Part shown: piece after piece, positions 1-5,068 of the stretch
Numbering within the stretch: the first letter of the stretch is position 1
Layout: each line of letters starts with the position of its first letter
NCBI GenBank assembly: GCA_036516995.1
Contig: DATDYW010000009.1
Span: 1 to 5,184, forward strand
DNA from: DATDYW01 sp036516995
GTDB lineage: Bacteria > Patescibacteriota > Minisyncoccia > Phycocordibacterales > JAACPR01
Length of the DNA: 5,184 nt
Direction: 5' to 3'
Notes under the pieces: model-generated
Told to the model about the DNA's origin: nothing
Databases searched by the model: none
The model's input: the letters and a program-made list of their open reading frames with translations, nothing else
Position numbers and translations under genes: made by a program

Positions 1-1104
1 CTCTTCACGCCGCTCCTGCACGAGGTGGCGACGGGGTCGCTGACGCCCTCCTCCGTTGCCGAGCCGCTACGCGAGATTTTTGCTGGTGATCGCATTGAGG
101 TGGTTCGTGGCGAGGCAGAGAAGATTCACTTAGACAGTCGCGTTGTAACCATCGGTGGCCGAGATTTTCCATACGACTATCTAGTTCTCGCTTCTGGCGC
201 GCAGAACACCGACTGCGGCGTGCCGGGCGCAGCCGAGCACGCGCTGCCGCTCAAGCGACTCGCCGACGCGCTGAAGATTCGCCGCACCGTCATCGGGGCG
301 TTCGAGCGGCTCGCCTCCGCGCTCGCCGAGCGTCCGCGGCTGCCGCGCCTGGCGGTGGTCGGCGGCGGGGCTACGGGCGTCGAGCTCGCCGCCGAGCTCG
401 CCGAGTTCGCCGACGCCATCGGCGGGCGCTACTACCCGCACGTTCGGGCGGTCGGCCCGACGGTCACGCTCGTCGACGGCGGAACGACGCTGCTCCCGTC
501 GTTTCCGCGCTCCGTTTCGCGCGCCGCCGAGAGGTCGCTCGCGGAGGCCGGTGTCGCGGTCTGCCACGGCTGCAAAATCGCTTCCGTGACGGCGGCGGGC
601 ATCGAGCGGGCGGCCGGCGGGACGGTTCTCGCCGACGCCGTCTTCTGGTGCGCCGGCGTCGCGCCGGCGCTGCCGCCGTTCGAGGGCGTGCTCGAGGTGT
701 CGGACGGGCGCGTCGCCGTCGACGCCGCGCTGCGCGCGACGACACGCCCCGAGGTCTTCGCGCTCGGCGATGTCGCGGCCGTCCTCGGCGAGGACGGCAG
801 GCCGCTGCCGATGCTCGCGCAGGTGGCGATTCAGCAGGCGAAGTCCGTTGCCCGGAACGTGCTCGCCGCTGCCCGCGGCAAAGCGGCCGCGCCGTTCCGC
901 TACCGCTCGAAGGGCAGCCTCGTCTCGCTCGGCCGTCACAAGGCGGCGGGAGTGGTACTCGGCATTCCGATTTCAGGGCCCCTCGCGTGGTTCATTTGGC
1001 GCAACACCTACCTCTTCAAGTTCGCCTCCTGGAAGAAGCGGCTGCGCATCGGCTTCGAGTGGTTCATCGGACTATTTTTTGCGCGGGAAACGACGGAGGC
1101 TTAG
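1..1104 (+). CDS. ndh: Type II NADH dehydrogenase (NDH-2), FAD-dependent, 5'-truncated by the window edge
   Basis: Single-subunit, non-proton-pumping NADH:quinone oxidoreductase that passes electrons from NADH via FAD to membrane quinone. The frame is open from base 1, starting LFTPLLHEVATGSLTP, a typical internal NDH-2 segment. About 40 N-terminal residues with the first FAD-binding glycine motif therefore lie upstream, and the GTG at 25 is not the real start. Numbering from base 1: YDYLVLASGAQ at about 58-68; the second dinucleotide fold with GGGATG at 121-126, for NADH; ALGD at 254-257, which contacts FAD; and AQVAIQQA at 273-280, near the quinone/FAD site. The last 40 residues (WFIWRNTYLFKF, then WFIGLFF) are aromatic and basic, as in the amphipathic membrane-anchoring tail of the family. 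Codons for roughly residues 25-65 are much less GC-rich than the rest. No terminator hairpin follows; a heptad repeat array begins 3 nt after the stop. Family assignment is firm; the physiological electron acceptor is inferred. Confidence 0.93.
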   Translation, partial: LFTPLLHEVATGSLTPSSVAEPLREIFAGDRIEVVRGEAEKIHLDSRVVTIGGRDFPYDYLVLASGAQNTDCGVPGAAEHALPLKRLADALKIRRTVIGAFERLASALAERPRLPRLAVVGGGATGVELAAELAEFADAIGGRYYPHVRAVGPTVTLVDGGTTLLPSFPRSVSRAAERSLAEAGVAVCHGCKIASVTAAGIERAAGGTVLADAVFWCAGVAPALPPFEGVLEVSDGRVAVDAALRATTRPEVFALGDVAAVLGEDGRPLPMLAQVAIQQAKSVARNVLAAARGKAAAPFRYRSKGSLVSLGRHKAAGVVLGIPISGPLAWFIWRNTYLFKFASWKKRLRIGFEWFIGLFFARETTEA

Positions 1105-1106
1105 GC

Positions 1107-1197
1107 GAATGAAGAATGAAGAATGAAGAATGAAGAATTAAGAATGAAGAATTAAGAATTAAGAATGCAGAATGAAGAATTAAGAATGAAGAATAAA
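1107..1197 (+). repeat. Left heptad tandem array, 13 units of GAATNNA
   Basis: Thirteen consecutive 7-bp units in strict register, starting at 1107 and every 7 bp to 1191. In order they are GAATGAA four times, GAATTAA, GAATGAA, GAATTAA twice, GAATGCA, GAATGAA, GAATTAA, GAATGAA and GAATAAA; a partial GAATT follows at 1198-1202. Variation is confined almost entirely to unit positions 5 and 6. The array begins 3 nt after the NDH-2 stop codon. There are no spacers, so it is not a CRISPR array. Reading frames through it are open by chance because the unit contains few stops in some frames. Confidence 0.95.
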
Positions 1198-1220
1198 GAA
1201 TTGTCGAATTAGGCCGTCTT

Positions 1221-1255
1221 AAAATTCTTCACTCCGCATCCTTCGTTTTTAATTT
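1221..1255 (-). repeat. Degenerate heptads, opposite orientation, at the 3' end of the four-helix gene
   Basis: Five 7-bp words in register, AAAATTC, TTCACTC, CGCATCC, TTCGTTT and TTAATTT, match the right-array pattern (TNNATTC) imperfectly. CGCATCC followed by TTCGTTT resembles TGCATCC and TTCGTTC of the right array (1741-1747 and 1755-1761). Both this block (1219-1227) and the inner edge of the right array (1670-1677) contain TAAAATTC. The four-helix gene's stop codon (TTA on + at 1249-1251) lies in the last unit. This looks like a decayed third array. With only five degenerate units, chance similarity in AT-rich DNA cannot be excluded. Confidence 0.5.
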
Positions 1256-1611
1256 GCTCTCTTCCCTTGCGTGCTCACGATGATTTTTACAAGAATACGA
1301 GTTAATTCATCGAGTTCCCCGCGAAGTGGGTGTGTGAGTTTCTTATTAATATTTGGAATAACTGCCTCAGTTAATTTCAACCAGTAGTCGCTCTCTCGAG
1401 CCGACTTCAACGCATATCTAAGAAAATTTACAAAATCTCGCTTGGAGGAGCCTCCTTGTGCTTCAACATAGTTTGCTCCCACGCTGGTGCCGCATCGGAT
1501 TAACTGTTGGGCGATAACTCGCGATGCATAATCCTTTGGAAAACCACGTGCGTGGTTAACCAGCGAGCAGACCCACAAAAATATACGTTCCTGTAGTCCA
1601 GTGTCTGGCAT
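1249..1611 (-). CDS. Four-helix-bundle protein, S23 / 23S rRNA intervening-sequence (Avd-like) family
   Basis: A 120-residue protein, the usual size for this family. Recognisable family features in order are: LQERIFLWVCSLV (6-18, helix 1); GFPKDYASRVIAQQLIRCGTS (23-43) with the turn and helix-2 signature; VGANYVEAQGGSSKRDF (44-60), the most conserved segment; then YALKSARESDYWL (66-78, helix 3), and a C-terminal helix at about 97-113. By my count it has 18 Lys/Arg and 11 Asp/Glu, net about +7, which fits the nucleic-acid association known for relatives such as Avd of diversity-generating retroelements. Its molecular role here is unknown. I start at the ATG at 1611; an in-frame TTG at 1617 adds two residues and a stop lies just beyond. 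No Shine-Dalgarno sequence is visible. It is the only complete gene on the - strand, and its GC content is far below its neighbours'. No reverse transcriptase or rRNA is nearby, so this is neither a DGR nor an rRNA insertion as seen here. Confidence 0.88.
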   Translation of the reverse strand: MPDTGLQERIFLWVCSLVNHARGFPKDYASRVIAQQLIRCGTSVGANYVEAQGGSSKRDFVNFLRYALKSARESDYWLKLTEAVIPNINKKLTHPLRGELDELTRILVKIIVSTQGKRAN

Positions 1612-1677
1612 CGCCAAACGTTATCAGGGAGGCAATAAAGGCAGGCTAAAGAAATTCTACATTTCTTCCTAAAATTC

Positions 1678-1761
1678 TGCATTCTGCATTCTTAATTCTT
1701 CATTCTTAATTCTTCATTCTTAATTCTTCATTCTTCATTCTGCATCCTGCATTCTTCGTTC
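1678..1761 (-). repeat. Right heptad tandem array, 12 units of TNNATTC
   Basis: Twelve 7-bp units in register from 1678. Read on the + strand they are TGCATTC twice, TTAATTC, TTCATTC, TTAATTC, TTCATTC, TTAATTC, TTCATTC twice, TGCATCC, TGCATTC and TTCGTTC. They are reverse complements of the left-array units and use the same three main types (GAATGAA, GAATTAA, GAATGCA). Unit order matches the left array over five units, giving the long perfect inverted repeat. The array lies upstream of the four-helix gene and immediately before the promoter-like box of the next operon. Confidence 0.95.
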
Positions 1762-1773
1762 GTCTGTCTGGTG

Positions 1774-1779
1774 TACTAT
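1774..1779 (+). promoter_or_regulatory. Predicted -10 box (TACTAT) of the membrane-protein operon
   Basis: TACTAT matches TATAAT at four of six positions and is preceded by TG. Its last base is 7 nt before the ATG at 1786, so a normal start point would fall on or next to that ATG and the mRNA would be leaderless. I see no clear -35. It lies directly after the right heptad array. The prediction rests on position and on similarity to the boxes before the 4600 gene and prs. Confidence 0.45.
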
Positions 1780-1785
1780 TGGGGT

Positions 1786-2346
1786 ATGAAAAACCACTGG
1801 CCCCTAATCCTCGGCGTTGGCGTCCCGGCACTGTTTTTACTCGCCGTCCTCGGCGTGGCGTTTTTGCCGCGGCTCGGTGCGGGCCCGTCGCACGACATCC
1901 TGCTCACCGGCGGCAACGGCTACTACCCGTCTGGCGACTACGTAGACAAGATTGAGAACGGCAGGCTCGCCCGGCGCCCGAACGAGGAGGCGCTCCTCGA
2001 GTGGCGCTACGATGGCGGCACGAGCTACCAGGTGCGCCGCGAGCCCGACCCGGCGCGCGCGCCGAAGCTCTACCGCTACGGCATCGCCGACGGATCGCTG
2101 AAGGAGCTCTCGCTCGAGGAGGCCACCAGGCTCTCGCTCGACGCGGGGCCAACGTCGGACGACGGTTTTTCGGTCGGGCAAACTGGCTACAGCGACAGCG
2201 GCATTTTCGAGCTCTTCGGTTCTCGCGGCAGCCGCGCCGGGCAGCTGCCGGTTTACCGAGACGGAAAGGTGGTCGACGAGCTCGTGCTGCCGACCAGCTC
2301 CGGCTACTACTACGGAGGCCTGGCCTTCCTCGCCTGGATTAAGTAA
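1786..2346 (+). CDS. Membrane-anchored protein of unknown function, first gene of a two-gene operon
   Basis: 186 residues from the ATG at 1786. An in-frame GTG at 1771 would add MYYWG, but it overlaps the predicted -10 box, so I prefer the ATG. MKNHW is followed by one hydrophobic segment (about 6-28), a signal anchor with no lipobox cysteine. The remaining roughly 155 residues would be extracytoplasmic. They contain no cysteine and are rich in Gly, Tyr and charged residues: GNGYYPSGDYVDK at 43-55, KLYRYGIADGSLKELSLEEA at 94-113, DSGIFELFGSRGSR at 137-150, and a tyrosine/glycine-rich end GYYYGGLAFLAWIK. I know no named domain. The general pattern (N-terminal anchor, KLYxY, GIFELFG, aromatic C-terminus) recalls uncharacterised CPR proteins, but this is from memory. 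The DUF2157-like gene starts 5 nt downstream, so the two are probably co-transcribed and may act together in the membrane. Confidence 0.8.
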   Translation: MKNHWPLILGVGVPALFLLAVLGVAFLPRLGAGPSHDILLTGGNGYYPSGDYVDKIENGRLARRPNEEALLEWRYDGGTSYQVRREPDPARAPKLYRYGIADGSLKELSLEEATRLSLDAGPTSDDGFSVGQTGYSDSGIFELFGSRGSRAGQLPVYRDGKVVDELVLPTSSGYYYGGLAFLAWIK

Positions 2347-2351
2347 GACGT

Positions 2352-3476
2352 ATGGATAAAAATCAAGTCCTCGCGTTCATTAAGCAGAAGCTCGCCGACG
2401 GCACGGTCACGTCGGCCGACGTTGCGTCGCTGGCGCCAGCCGCCGCGGCCGCGTCGCCCCTGGGTAGCCAGGCTCCTGCCGGCGACCGTCACTCGCTCGT
2501 CGCCAAGGTCCTCTACGCGCTCGGCGCGCTCATCGTCATCATCGGCGCCGGCATTCTGGTTGCCGATAACTGGAATACGCTCGGCTCGGGTGGCCGCATC
2601 TTGGTCTCCCTGGGCCTCTCGCTGATTGCCTACGTTTTCGGACTCGTCTCTGCGGCGCGGGGGAACCGCGCCGTCGCCTCGGTCGCCTACGTGGTCTCTG
2701 TCGCTACGGCGCCGTTCGGCGTCGCCGTGGCGTTCGACGAGCTCGCCCTCGACGCGACGCTGCCCGCGCAGGCCGTCGCCGCGCTCATTGCCGCCGCGTT
2801 CTTCGGCTTCGCCGCCGTGCGCTCGAAGCTGCCGGTGCCCGTGCTTGGATTTGCGGGTGCGGCAACGTGGGCGTACTACGCACTCATCCTCGATGTATCC
2901 GATCGTTTCGGTGATCCGGAATCGGTGCTGCGCGCAGCAACGATAATTGCCGGCTTCGCGTACGCCGCGGTGGCGTGGCGACCGGCTATGGCGGTGCCCC
3001 AGCCCGGAGAGGTGAAGCAGGCGGGCGCCCTGCGCGGACTCTTCGGCTTTATCGCCGTCGGCAGCGTTCTCTCCGTGGCGTTCTCGTTCGAGCCTGACTG
3101 GCGCACTGTCGCCGCGCTCGCGGTTGCGGGCGCGATGTGGTTTGGCGTCGCCGGCCGACTCCGCGCGGCGCTGCTCCTCGCCACCGTGGCTATCTTCTGG
3201 ACCGTGTTTGCCTACGGTGGCGCCTGGTCTGTGCTGCCGCTCGCGCTCTCGTTCGGCGCCATCTACGCGGCGATCGCGGCGAAGAGCTCGTGGGCGCTCT
3301 TTCTCGCGGCGGCGACGGTCGTCGCCGCGGTGACGCGCGTCGGCGGCGAGCTCTTCGCGGACTACCTCGGCTGGGCGGTCTCGCTCATTGCCTTCGGATT
3401 CATACTGATTGGCGCCGGGTACGCGGCGGTGAGACTGAATCGCCGATTCATTGTTGGGTCGGCTCCGCAGGTTTAA
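2352..3476 (+). CDS. DUF2157-like multipass membrane protein
   Basis: 374 residues from the ATG at 2352, 5 nt after the preceding stop, with no Shine-Dalgarno sequence. Translation is probably coupled to the upstream gene. The cytoplasmic N-terminal 45 residues include KQKLADGTVTSADVASLA and an Ala/Pro-rich linker. I then count about 12 hydrophobic segments, roughly at 50-71, 82-101, 107-128, 137-156, 162-181, 191-209, 228-246, 250-268, 271-288, 291-310, 313-330 and 338-361, ending in a short basic tail. The first two segments (ALGALIVIIGAGILVADNWN, then GRILVSLGLSLIAYVFGL) are the part that looks like DUF2157: a helix ending in an (A)xNW motif followed by a glycine-containing turn. The function of that family is not established. 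No catalytic or transport motif is evident. Other alanine-rich multipass families could look similar, so the DUF name is moderately sure and the membrane topology more so. A strong terminator follows 9 nt after the stop. Confidence 0.82.
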   Translation: MDKNQVLAFIKQKLADGTVTSADVASLAPAAAAASPLGSQAPAGDRHSLVAKVLYALGALIVIIGAGILVADNWNTLGSGGRILVSLGLSLIAYVFGLVSAARGNRAVASVAYVVSVATAPFGVAVAFDELALDATLPAQAVAALIAAAFFGFAAVRSKLPVPVLGFAGAATWAYYALILDVSDRFGDPESVLRAATIIAGFAYAAVAWRPAMAVPQPGEVKQAGALRGLFGFIAVGSVLSVAFSFEPDWRTVAALAVAGAMWFGVAGRLRAALLLATVAIFWTVFAYGGAWSVLPLALSFGAIYAAIAAKSSWALFLAAATVVAAVTRVGGELFADYLGWAVSLIAFGFILIGAGYAAVRLNRRFIVGSAPQV

Positions 3477-3485
3477 GTTCAAGGC

Positions 3486-3525
3486 AAATGCCCCGCCAGC
3501 GTCTCGCTGGCGGGGCATTTCTTTT
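3486..3525 (+). terminator. Intrinsic terminator after the DUF2157-like gene
   Basis: A perfect 16-bp stem, 3486-3501 with 3505-3520, closed by the 3-nt loop TCT, and followed by CTTTT. The stem base is AAAT/ATTT and the core is GC-rich. It begins 9 nt after the stop at 3476. A-tract and T-tract on either side would allow it to work in both directions. Its core CGCCAGCG/CGCTGGCG recurs in the terminator after prs. Confidence 0.92.
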
Positions 3526-3527
3526 GC

Positions 3528-3536
3528 TGCTAGGGT
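3528..3536 (+). promoter_or_regulatory. Predicted extended -10 promoter (TGCTAGGGT) of prs
   Basis: TGC followed by TAGGGT fits the TGnTAnnnT extended -10 pattern. It lies just after the terminator T-tract. The surrounding 15 bp (3527-3541, CTGCTAGGGTCGTGG) is identical at 4582-4596, before the next gene. The expected start near 3543 would leave a leader of about 29 nt before the prs ATG. No -35 is evident; its expected place falls in the hairpin. Confidence 0.5.
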
Positions 3537-3571
3537 CGTGGCAAGTAGCGAACCATTCACACTCAATAAAA

Positions 3572-4534
3572 ATGACCAACCTCCGAATTATTTCCTGCGG
3601 CGCCCACGAGGTGCTCGCCAAGGCTATCGCCGACCAGCCCGTCCTGCGGCTCCACGCCGGCGGCCTCGTTGGCCGCACCCTGGACGAGTTTCAGGACCAC
3701 GAGACGCGGGTGCAGATTGAGGACAACGTCCGCGGCTGCGACGTCTACGTCATTCAGCCGACCTGCCCGCCGGCGAACCACACGCTGATGGAGCTGCTGA
3801 TCACGGTCGATGCGCTCAGGCGCGCGAGTGCCCACCACATCACCGCGGTGATGCCGTTCTTCGGCTATGCGCGGCAGGATCGCAAAGACCGTCCGCGTGT
3901 CCCAATCACCGCCAAGCTGGTCGCCAACCTCCTGGTGGCCGCGGGCGTGCAGCGGGTGCTGACGCTCGATCTCCACGCGGCGCAGATTCAGGGATTCTTC
4001 GACATCCCCGCGGACAACCTCGAGGCGATGCCGGTGTTCGTCCCCGAGATTCGGGCGCTCAATCTGCGCGACCTCGTGATCGTCACGCCGGACATTGGCG
4101 GCATCAAGCGGGCGAAGAGCTACGCCGCCGCGCTCGGCGCCAAGTTCGCAATCGTGGACAAGGACCGCATCTCCGACGAGAAGGTGCGCGCCACGGCGCT
4201 CATCGGCGAGGTCGAGAACTGCGAGGTGTTGATTGTCGACGACATGACGGAAACCGCCGGGACCGTCGTCGAGGCGGCGAAGCTCCTGGAGGAGCAGGGT
4301 GCCAAGCGCATCTTCGCCGCCGTCACGCACGGCGTTCTCTCCGGCAAGGGTCGCGATCGAATTGCGAACTCGCCAATCGAGCTGATGCTCGTCACCGACT
4401 CGGTGCCGCAGGCCCACGGCAAGAAAGTTCGGGCCGTCTCGGTCGCGCCACTCCTCGCCGAGGCTATCGCCCGGACGCACTTCGGCGAGTCGGTCACCCG
4501 GCTATTCCAGGTGCCGGCTCTCGCCAAAGCCTGA
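3572..4534 (+). CDS. prs: Ribose-phosphate pyrophosphokinase (PRPP synthetase)
   Basis: Cytoplasmic enzyme that transfers pyrophosphate from ATP to ribose 5-phosphate, giving PRPP for purine, pyrimidine, NAD, histidine and tryptophan synthesis. 320 residues from the ATG at 3572, normal for the family (about 310-320). The frame is open further upstream to 3137, but that part overlaps the DUF2157-like gene and the terminator and is not protein-like. Landmarks: RVQIEDNVRGCDVYVIQPTC (46-65); FFGYARQDRKDRPRVPITAK (96-115), the ATP-binding region; DLHAAQIQGFFDIP (133-146), with the metal/ATP-site histidine; TPDIGGIKRAK (172-182); DKDR (196-199), the catalytic lysine region; IVDDMTETAGT (221-231), the ribose-5-phosphate/PRPP loop; and THGVLSG (252-258). 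The PRPP loop has Glu-227 where Asp is usual, a conservative change. A short QVPALAKA tail follows the usual end. No Shine-Dalgarno sequence is visible. It stands alone between two terminators. Confidence 0.96.
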   Translation: MTNLRIISCGAHEVLAKAIADQPVLRLHAGGLVGRTLDEFQDHETRVQIEDNVRGCDVYVIQPTCPPANHTLMELLITVDALRRASAHHITAVMPFFGYARQDRKDRPRVPITAKLVANLLVAAGVQRVLTLDLHAAQIQGFFDIPADNLEAMPVFVPEIRALNLRDLVIVTPDIGGIKRAKSYAAALGAKFAIVDKDRISDEKVRATALIGEVENCEVLIVDDMTETAGTVVEAAKLLEEQGAKRIFAAVTHGVLSGKGRDRIANSPIELMLVTDSVPQAHGKKVRAVSVAPLLAEAIARTHFGESVTRLFQVPALAKA

Positions 4535-4544
4535 TTGAAAATCT

Positions 4545-4575
4545 GCCGCGCCAGCGCTTCGCTGGCGCGGCTTTT
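4545..4575 (+). terminator. Intrinsic terminator after prs
   Basis: A perfect 12-bp GC-rich stem, 4545-4556 with 4560-4571, with the 3-nt loop CTT, followed by TTTT. It begins 10 nt after the prs stop, and an A-run (4538-4541) lies just upstream. The central CGCCAGCG/CGCTGGCG arms are the same as in the terminator at 3486. Confidence 0.9.
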
Positions 4576-4582
4576 CCGTCTC

Positions 4583-4591
4583 TGCTAGGGT
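4583..4591 (+). promoter_or_regulatory. Predicted extended -10 promoter (TGCTAGGGT), probably giving a leaderless mRNA
   Basis: The TGCTAGGGT box, with TAGGGT at 4586-4591, sits 8 nt before the ATG at 4600. A start point 6-8 nt after the box would leave 0-3 nt of leader. The 15 bp around it is identical to the sequence before prs. There is no room for a Shine-Dalgarno sequence. Confidence 0.5.
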
Positions 4592-4599
4592 CGTGGAGT

Positions 4600-5019
4600 A
4601 TGAGAACGTTTGCAATCTACGGGGCGATGTCCTTCTGGGCTGGCCCGCCGCCGCGCCACGCGGAGCGCGTTGTTTTCCACGGCAGAATCGACGAGGGCGG
4701 CGGCAGCCTAGAGGACCGCTACGGCCTCTCGACGCTCCGCGACGTGCGTCTCGGCGAGCAGGTGATCAGCTTCACCAAGTGCTACGAGGGGCGGGAGGAA
4801 ATCCTCTACACGCTCTACCTTCAGGAAGACGGCACCTGGCTCGGCGACTACGAAGGGGAGAACGTGGAGGGCGGACGGGTGCGCGCCGTGCTGGTGCCCG
4901 TCTCGCCGGAATTCTTCCTGGCGGAGCCGCTCGGCAAGGACACCGCCACGCTCGTTGTCGAGACTCTTTTCCCGGAAGCCCAGCTAGCGCCGCCTCGGTT
5001 TTCCGACGACGACGACTAG
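4600..5019 (+). CDS. Small acidic protein of unknown function, probably beta-rich
   Basis: 139 residues from the ATG at 4600, chosen because it lies just after the predicted -10 box and the codon pattern is like that of its neighbours. No signal peptide, membrane segment or named domain is recognisable, so it is probably cytoplasmic. The sequence alternates short hydrophobic/aromatic stretches with Gly/charged turns: MRTFAIYGAMSFWAGPP at the start, VVFHGRIDEGGGSLEDRYGL (24-43), VISFTKCYEGREEILYTLYL (55-74), then DGTWLGDYEGENVEGGRVRA and VLVPVSPEFF. This suggests a small beta-barrel or beta-sandwich. The motif order, an SFxKxY strand then IxYxLY then GxWxGxYxG, recalls short CPR hypothetical proteins from memory only. 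It ends in the acidic tail FSDDDD. It is bracketed by terminators, so it is its own transcription unit. I assign no function. Confidence 0.78.
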   Translation: MRTFAIYGAMSFWAGPPPRHAERVVFHGRIDEGGGSLEDRYGLSTLRDVRLGEQVISFTKCYEGREEILYTLYLQEDGTWLGDYEGENVEGGRVRAVLVPVSPEFFLAEPLGKDTATLVVETLFPEAQLAPPRFSDDDD

Positions 5020-5028
5020 CCCACAATC

Positions 5029-5058
5029 AGCTCGTCCCCGCGACGAGCTTTTCCTTTT
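5029..5058 (+). terminator. Intrinsic terminator after the 139-residue gene
   Basis: An 8-bp stem, AGCTCGTC (5029-5036) with GACGAGCT (5042-5049), with loop CCCGC, followed by a T-rich tail TTTTCCTTTT. It begins 9 nt after the stop at 5019. Confidence 0.85.
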
Positions 5059-5068
5059 CCCGTTCGCG

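Larger units (their letters stand above)
1107..1761. mobile_element. Putative AT-rich cassette: four-helix-bundle gene framed by inverted heptad arrays
   Basis: Seen directly: a left array of GAATNNA heptads (1107-1197), a right array of reverse-complement heptads (1678-1761), and one - strand gene between them. Counted GC is about 46% across 1261-1620 and about 25% in the arrays, against roughly 70-75% in neighbouring genes. The cassette starts 3 nt after the NDH-2 stop and ends 12 nt before the -10 box of the next operon, so it fills the whole intergenic gap. A perfect 40-bp inverted repeat (1120-1159 with 1702-1741) could fold so that the gene lies in the loop. Known: S23-family genes also occur in 23S rRNA intervening sequences that have complementary ends. 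Inferred: this is an acquired or mobile unit. Against this, there is no transposase, no recombinase and no visible target-site duplication. Alternatively, it is resident repeat DNA that expanded around an old gene. Confidence 0.42.

Noticed and set aside
1107..1197. Heptad array as a CRISPR or other spacer array
   Set aside because: Units are 7 bp, contiguous and spacer-free, and there are no cas genes.
1249..1611. Avd component of a diversity-generating retroelement
   Set aside because: No reverse transcriptase, template/variable repeat pair or adenine-biased substitutions are present in the window; only the fold family is shared.
1500..1682. 60-residue - strand frame overlapping the start of the four-helix gene
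   Set aside because: It is out of frame with the recognisable family protein, starts in the repeat edge, and shows no family features.
2310..3566. 418-residue open frame on the - strand
   Set aside because: It is an antisense shadow of the GC-rich membrane gene, with an Arg/Glu/Gly/His-rich composition and no domain, and it runs through the terminator.
3137..3571. Long in-frame extension upstream of prs making a 465-residue protein
   Set aside because: It overlaps the DUF2157-like gene in another frame, reads as arginine-rich low-complexity sequence, and passes through the terminator hairpin; the Prs homology begins at the ATG at 3572.
3563..4480. 305-residue open frame on the - strand opposite prs
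   Set aside because: Antisense shadow of prs; the + strand protein is a clear Prs with all motifs.
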